From Lucinisca nassula (taxonomy: Eukaryota; Mollusca; Bivalvia; Lucinida; Lucinidae): 64,000 nt of DNA. Under the pieces are notes generated by a model. The model was not told where the DNA came from, did not search any database, and saw only the letters and a program-made list of their open reading frames with translations. The stretch covers positions 114,517,900 to 114,581,899 of the forward strand of contig OY757025.1 in the NCBI GenBank assembly GCA_963580285.1, read 5' to 3'. Both the position numbers and the translations under genes were made by a program. Positions 53,201 to 62,200 of this stretch are shown piece after piece (the stretch's first letter is position 1; every line of letters begins with the position of its first letter).

Positions 53201-56200
53201 GCCTCCTAAACTCATCAGTGCAACATCTCCGTGAACACAAAAATCAAGCAACCACAGAGATGAAACAACGGTAGGGACTGGACAGCAAGAAACAACAGAA
53301 ATGCCGGAGCAAAAGAAAACCAACAGTTAGACTCCAAACCTTATAATGATTCACTTTGAGATTTATTGATGATTCTTTGCACGATTGTACACAAGTTTGA
53401 GAAAGCTTGTCTTGTGCAGGAACCACAACTCTGGATGCCATGGTACTCGAGTTATCTCCCCTTTCAATATAATAGAATAACAACGTTGTGATCGCAGCAT
53501 TTCAAATACCCTTTGAGGCATATTGATGGTGAATGAGTGTTTGTTTTAGTTTTAAGTCCCACCAACAGCTAAGGACATACGAAGACGGGACCTCGGTTTT
53601 GAGATACATCCGAAAGATTGGAGGAGCCTAGGAACTCAAAACCCCTGGTTTGTAAGGCGTGTAGCAGATCTACTACACCATAGAGGCTCCTTCATACTGA
53701 TTGTACTCAGTTCAATTCTAGATGATTTAAGCAGGCGTGTACGTACATGAACCACGCCCCATTGTCCAATTGTTTTTGAGTTAATTTCCCTGACAATAAA
53801 ACCTTGTGATGGCCATAAAACCAATACCTTTTGAAATGTATTCATGGTACTTGGCTCAGTTGAGAAGGCGTGTCACGCGCAAGAACCACAAGCCCTGGTG
53901 TCATGTTTTATGAGTTATCTAATATTTCAATATAACAGTATGACGGCGTTGTGATCAACATATCTCCATAACCCATTTGAGGTATATTAATGCATTACAA
54001 GATCTCACCCCTGCGACTTAGTGCATTTTTCACATCTCCAGAATGGCTAATGTTCTGTTGAAAACACGTGTTATTTTTCATATAAAAGCTTATAACATAG
54101 GTTGTGAGTGCTCGTTAGAACCGCCTCGTTGAGGCGGTTCTAACGAGTACCCAGACCTGTGTCTTGGAGCAGAAATTCGAAAAATAATGTATACCCCCGT
54201 AAACCCCAGATTTCTCTTTATAAAGTGGGATTTACCTGGGTCTTCATTTCACGGACTTGTTTACGTGATGGGTACTGAGTACAATAGCAGAAGTGTCATG
54301 TTCAAGAACCACGACTCGGTTTTGAATCATCTCCCTAACAATATACCCTTGTTATTGCCATGTTTCCAATACCTTTTGTCGTTCATTGATGTTACTTGGT
54401 ATAACACCCGGACCCGGCTCAATAGGTTTTGGGGACTAGTGATTGCCATGCACCCATCCAATTGTCTGTTAGTCCACAGATAAAACGTTGTGATTGCAAT
54501 TTGTAATCTCTTCTGATGGCCATTGTTTCTGTATGTACACGTTATATTGTCGCTTGTTATGGTCCAGTTCTAACACATCAAATCTCATTATCTTAATCAT
54601 GTTAAAGATTGAGGGGATAACTGCATTGAAAATTGTCATTTTGGGAGGTAATTCGGCGGGTTTTTGGTCGGAAGTTTCGTTTTACGGCGGCGCGTTAATG
54701 GAGTCGTAAAACGGAATTTCTGATCCTATAACCGCCATCTACCATCCCAAATTACCATTCGCAATACATTTACCTCCAATCTAATGCACTTATTTGATTG
54801 TTTTGTTCAAAATTGCCCTATTTTGCGCAAAGCGGCAAGCGCTGTTAACAGGGTAAAACAGTGATTCTTGAAAAAATGACCCAATTTTGAATATACCCTG
54901 TTGCTAATGTTTGTCCCTTCATGGTGGGTAAACAACGCAGTCTATGGGTGTAAATAAGCCATATAAGCCAAGAGGCATATTCAGGAACGTACTTCCAATT
55001 CTAAAACAAATGCCTTCTAGTATGATTACTGAGTTAGCGACATTAATATACCCGTGGGGTATGCGTTTTGCCTTGTCACAAGGCTTGGTTACATACTGAA
55101 TTGCAAATATCTAACCTTTTATTGTTTAAATGGAATGGGATTGCAATTGCGGTTCAACGATACGATGCTTAGGAAACAATTAGCAGATTTTAAAGACTTA
55201 TTGTATTCAGTGTCTGGACACAATGCCGTAAAAATAGGGTGTCACTAAAACAGCACTCACCTACCGTAACGGATCTATATCTGGTCAAAGTGTGCAGACA
55301 GGAATAATTCTCTGCTTATAACTATGTCTTATATCCCACCAAAGGAATGTTCTGATAAATAAACCATTAAGTGTTTGATCTTCTTTCGAAATAAACATAA
55401 TATGAAATCTGAAAGTGGATAATTAATTTGTCACTTTTCAGAACCTCACCTCAGTAACCGTGCTTTCAAAAGGTCATTGGGTGGAATGAACCACTTTAAG
55501 TTAATTGCCATATATTTTGCATTGTACTGAATAATGAAACATAATATTGATCATTGGTCCAACAACAACGGTTTAGTTGATAAAAAACAAACTGTCCTCC
55601 ACCTCCGTAACTTCTCTCCTCCGTAACGTAAAAACCTAAGCCGATATAGGTATCGGAACATCTTTGTGTGCATCGAGTACTATTTGTGCTAGTAATATCA
55701 AATCACTAAAGCAAAACATTGGATTTGGGTCTAGCTATAGACTGTGGGGAGAAATCTATAGTTGCGGAAGAGATGTTACAAAGGTGAATTAAAATGTTAC
55801 GGAGGCGAGCAATTTTTGAGCGTTACTTATTCAGACAATCATTAGCCCAACGAAGTGTTGTTTGTTGGCAAAAGCTATGAGTTTAACTTCATAAATATAC
55901 CCATTGGGTTAGCATAGACTGTTGGATGAAACAGACACATGGGCTCACATATATAAACTCTCCTCCGTAACGAGCATGTTTTAATGTCAAAAACTCAAAA
56001 ACTATTGAAATTGTGTGGGTAAAAGTTTGGGTCAAATGTTAAAATGGGGAAATAAACCGAAAGAAAGCATATCAGTCGAAATTCCATAAGGTTAATATTT
56101 CTACCTTTTTTGTTTCATAATTGGATTATTTTTTCAAGAATCACTGAAAACCAAATGACAGCCAATAAAAACGATGATTGATGTTGACGTCGGGCATCGT

Positions 56201-59200
56201 AGAACATGCTTTTGAAAAAAAGACTATTATGTCAGACGTCACGTTACATACGAAAGTGCATTAGAATGCTATCTTTCTGCTTCAGTCAAAGAGAGAGATT
56301 AGGTACGGTACAAGAGCTGTAGTTACGGATCCACATGTTTGGTTTGGTGGAAAAGTCGTTCCCTGGGATAAAACACCATTTGGCGAGGTAAGCTAATATT
56401 TAATGGGAGTACAAACTGAAAGACATCTGATCTGGATCTGCAAAAGTCTGGGTTGTCAGCTCAGCAGGATAAACATTAACATTAAATGATTGTTTTTAGA
56501 TTATTTTTTTATATTTACTTATGTCTACTAAGTACCAAAATTAAGCAAAACCTAAAATAATGTGAAACTGTGGAAACGCTACCTTCTTTAATATACTGAG
56601 AGTTTTTAAATGAACTTGTTGACCTGGTGCTTTTTGTTTTTATATTTTTGTCATTTATGCTCAAAATTTCTTCTTAAAAGATATATTGTCAAAACATACT
56701 TTCTAAACGCGCCAGCTGCAAAGTGGAAATAAATGTACCAGGATCCCGTGAAATAATACGTAATAATAACAATAATAATAATAGACTTTATGTATAGAGG
56801 GTGACACATTAAGTAAACTAGTAGTGAACTTCAATGCAAGTTCTAAGCAATGTGGATAAAGTCTCTTGTACAAGGAAACAACACTTGGCGCTCGCGGGGA
56901 TCTGAAGGCTACCTCTTGATCTAAATTCCGGTGCACAACAAAACCACTTTTGAACAGTTCCAAAAAGGGTCTCCCATTTATGCATACCGGATGAAGAAAC
57001 ACAACGAAAATGTAACTGAAAACTTCTTAATATGCTTTCATATCATTATTTATCATAATATCAGGTAGTCTTAATAGCAGAATTTCACTGTAAAATAGAA
57101 GTGGAGGCAATGATCAGGAAACGATACAATTAACCCACAGCTCCCATCAGAGACACCAAAGGGAAAGAAACACAAACATGAAACTACAGACTCTAATGGA
57201 AACAGACCCTAGCGAAAAGCCAAAAGGACAGTAACTTTCCCACAAAATGCCCAATAGGCTATCCAAAATAAAATAATATAAGCGACACAAACACCCAAAG
57301 ACAAACCATAACATAGATAAACCGCGACAGAAGAACCGCATTGGAACGGCCATTTGAAACGAATTCCACTGGGGAACTTACATGATTTTACGCAACACTG
57401 CATTCTGAATAATTTTGTATATTTCTCGTCGCTTGAGAGTTTTCGTTTAAAAATCACTCTTTAAAGACAAACCTTTCAGGCAAACTATCTAAGTGCTAAC
57501 CGGTTTGGGTCCAAACGATTTGCAAAAGTTAATCTGCGAGCAACACGAGTCACCACAAGCGGAATATGAATTAACATACATTGATTTTGAATAATCATTT
57601 CTACTAGGCTGTACGATAAACGAGATGACTTCAGTTTTCCCATTGTTAACTTTCCCCTCCTGAGCAGTAATATCCCGTCTGCACCAGCATATGGAGTTTA
57701 CGTTTCACAGTTAATCCATTATGCTAGAGCCTGTTCAAAGTATCAGAACTTTATGGAACGTGGGAAGGTGCTCACTACCAGGTTGTTATGCCAGGGGTAT
57801 CAAAAAACCAAACTGGTATCAACACTAAAGAAGTTTTATGGGAGGCACCATGATCTTGTGAATCCGTACAATGTGGCCATTTCCAGAATTATTTCTGATA
57901 TGTTTGCCAATGGAAAGCCATAGGAAGACTTCCAAAATCTCGGACATACCCTTCCCGGCATTTACACCTTTTCTTCGTTCGGGTCGATGGGCATGGTGGG
58001 CGAAGCTTGCTTACTAAGTAATGCTTACTATCCGCGGACGCCTGATTACACTCTTCTGGAGTCCATGTCTGTTGATCCGAACATTGATATTTGCCATTTT
58101 GTCTATGGATTAACGATTTTGGATTAACGCTTTGGTACTACGACTTAAACTACTTTACTATATTTTTTATTATTTATAGAAATAAAATGAGCCGCGAAGT
58201 AAGAAAATTGTGCTGTGTGTTTTTTTTTTTGTTTTTTTTTTTTGCTATTTACGAACAGCAAAGGTACAGATTAGCCTGTCTTGGCGCAGTCTGATCAGCA
58301 CTTTGCATTTGCTGTTTGAATTATACTATATCTTTGGTTTCTACATCTGGAATTCCAAGACTCTTGCTAGGCCCTGTTGTTCAAGGCATCGTAAGCTTGA
58401 CGAGATCGTTAGTGACAAAACGTTAACTCTTCTAGCAAGTGTAATATCTAATGCAGTGGTATTTTTGCCGACAAAATGTGAGTAGAAGTTGCATGTGCAA
58501 AAGCTACTCACATTTTTTCAGCAAAACTATTAGAATATTTGCCATATTAAATGATCAAAGTGTTAATGATATGTTAACTAACGATGTCGTTAGTTTTGAA
58601 CAAATGGGCCTTGATCAGGCAGGTGTGTGTTTTACCTGGGCACAAACCCTGAAGACATGATTTCTCAAAACAGGCCTTTAATTATGTGTTACCTAGCAAC
58701 CATATTTTTCTTAGGGGTGACGGGGTACCTTGTTTCATCCTATGGACTTTGGCCGAAACTAGCTAGTCTGGCCCAGAAAACATGAACACTCCATATTTTT
58801 CACTTCTGTGGTGTATTCCTTGCTTCCAAAGGATAACCCTTTTATAGAACATATTTGCAGTGTCACATGTAACTTCTTGTATTGTAGAAATATACCACCT
58901 TCGTTGTGGAGCCGGCCACCGTCGTTAATGAGATCGACATCTGGATAATTATTGGCAGTATACTAGGTGCAATTCTGTTGCTCATTATTGTTGTAGTCAT
59001 TCTTTGGAAGGTGAGTGAATGGAGTTTATCCTGTTTACTTATTGGCATTGTATTCTTACATACGTTGTTGAAGATTCTTGCATAAATACCTATGCGCATG
59101 GCTGTTTGAAACCATTGTCAATATAGCCCTGAATGTAGCATTTTAGAGTTCTATGATGACGTCACAACGTCATTGTAAACAACAATCTGAACTACCCGCC

Positions 59201-62200
59201 ATGTTGGTTTGCCGGTCGTATTTAAAGGTTTCTGTTGAGTTAATATGGAGTTTTTGGGGTGTTTTCGTCATCATTTGGCTTTAGAATCATAAGTTATGAA
59301 TGAAAAACGATAATCCATGGTTGTTCCATTGCATAAATATTTGCCGGGTCCCTCGGAAGATATTTGATCTTTCGGCCTTGTGGCCTTATGTTCAAATAGC
59401 TTACTCGGGACCCGACAAATGTCATTGCATGCCAAACCATGGTTGATCCCCATATTAGCTACTGTTTGTCTGTTGAAAAATATTGAGCAGTCAAATCCGT
59501 TGTTTACAAACATCATCAGATTTAAAGTCGAGCATCAAAGTGAAAACATGTCTTCGGACATATGTGTCAATTGATCGAAAATATACCCTGCACACACTCA
59601 GTCTTAGCTTACAATCTTCCGGTCTGTATGAGAAACGCTTGCCCTTGACCTGATAAATAAAGGAGTTATGCCACATCCATTTCTGAATATCAGCCAATCA
59701 AATTATTTGATTCACTGTTCAAACTATCGAACTGACTGACAAACAATGAAGAACCTGATCAGGTAATTTCTTCTCAATTTGGGTTTTCATTGCTTTCAAA
59801 GGTAGACTAACCGGGTCTACAATGCTAGCAAAGGTAGATATTGGCATGTTCAGCGGACAGGATAAGGGGTAAAACGAACGCGAAGACACTTGCCTGACTG
59901 CCCATATGCGCTGACTGATCTGAGCATTTGTGCACATGTTGGCAGTTACGTTTCCGTTTATCTCAATCTAGTTTTTGGACATGATGGTATGTCAAACAGA
60001 AAATGTAAATACTGACCTTGTCTGTTGTTTAAGTCCGTATTTCTTTGATATTCAATGGTTGGCATAAGTTGGTGTCTAGTGACTCTAAAGTCAAAACGTT
60101 TTTGATAAAATGCATCTTTATAGAACCTATATAAGTGATCCATTTTCATTTGATATTCAATGGCTGGCATCCGTTTGTGTCTAATGACTCTGAAGTCTTA
60201 ACGTTTTTGATAAAATGCATCTTTATAGAACACATCTGAGATGTCCGTATTCATTTGATATCCAATGGCAGGCATCAGTTCGAGTCTAAAGTCAAAACGT
60301 TTTTTTGATAAAATCCATCTTTATAGTACCTACATGAGATGCTTGAAAATAGAGAATACCAGGTTCGTGTCTTTTAATATCAAATTTATCAGGCAAGGCT
60401 TCGAGAGCGCTTGTAGAATCGCGAAGCTTGCCGAGCGATTCTACATGTGTTCTCGAAGCCAAGCCTGATAACCTTGATATCAAATGACACGAATCTGGTA
60501 TTCTATTTATCAGTTTATCCCCTTGTAAAATCTTAAATTGGCAATTTATGATCAGTTATCGATTGTCTTCAGTGCGTCCCATCATTCTGCTGCGCAATAA
60601 TACATCGATATATTTAGTATCAGCTGACCGTAATGTTTTCTATGATATATTTTTTTCAAGTAATGTTTCCAATCTTGCCAGTAATAATAACAATTTTACC
60701 ATTTTTCCAGGAGTCCGGTGCATTCGTAAAAGTGCAATGTCATGTTAACCTGATAAAGCTCACTTGTCTTGAGATAGCATAATATCTTTATAAGGTCAAT
60801 GTGTTACAATGCATATAATATAAGGGTAACTGATAAAATACGTTATAAACCCAAAGTTATATATAGAAAATGGGAGTCTGTGTTTTTTAGACTCTTCGTA
60901 CGCTGTACTGAAACAATACTGAACATTAAGAAAACATCCTTATTCAATTAAATTCAGAATTTTACATAACAAAGCTGAAAAATTTCTGATATTTCACTTT
61001 TCTGCTCAAAACATAGATTGCGGGTACACGTTAGAACCCTCTTGACGAGTCGGTTCTAATATGTACCCACAATCTATGTTTTGGAGCAGAAATAAGAAAA
61101 CATATGTTTACCCCTGTAAATGCCAGTTTTACTATATAAAAGTCGGTGTCAACATCATATAGGCTTGTTTTCGTGATGATTTTGCAACACTGCTTAAGCT
61201 GTCTGTCCCAAAATGAGCAAAGCTCTATCCTTTTTAATAAGAGAATAAACACAAAAATCCAAACGGAAATTTGTTTGTTTGATTCGAGGTTTAACGTCCC
61301 CTTCAACACCGTATAGGTTATTTTGGAGGCGTTGCTTCCAATTTCGAGGGACTTTTACCCGAGACTGAGATAAATGACATCCCAAGCCCTGTCGCCCAAT
61401 GAAACCAATAACGTTTATAAGGATGAACGGTCCGACTCGCACTGCTTTGCCTGGGCAAGCTTAGATCCTCTAAGCGGTTTACCAGTACCGTGTGCGGTCG
61501 GTTTCAGCTCTGCGAGGAAGCATCATGCAGCCCATCAATTTCTTCAAGCCGGGATGGGCGGGGGCGCGTCCAAACGGAAATAAAATATAAAGTACACTGA
61601 ACATTTTCTCCAACTGTGTTTTATGTCTCTCTGTCATGCCGAAAGAATTCACTCTCTTATTCTTATGCACTTGTGTATGTAACGCGACGTTTGATTGGAA
61701 AACGTCAAAAATTTGCGACAGTATATTCTGCGATATTTTGTCGGAAACCCGACGTCATCACGTAACGTCGCTTTTCATTGGCTGGCATTTGGTTTTACGC
61801 AGCTCACAACGCTTGCCGCCTTGTGCAAAATAGTACATTTTTAGCTAAACAACCGAATAAGTGGATTCGAATGGCGATAACTCTATTGAAAACTGTCATT
61901 TGGGGAGGTAACTCGTCGGTTTTACGATCGAAAATTACGTTTTACGGCTCCGCTAACGTGTCGCCGTAAAACGAAATTTCCGACTGTAAAACCTCCGATT
62001 TACCTCCCCAAATGACAATTTTCAATACAGTTATCCCCTAATTCTTCTTCCCTTCTTATTGTGAACCAGTCATACAAAATAGCGTGACTGAAACAAAGTT
62101 CTTGGACAAAGTTGCCAATGCATCGCTAGCTTAATGAGCTACTTAGTGGTCAAAATGATCAGTGTTCAATCAGGTAAACCGTGTAATATTCTTGTAGTTT

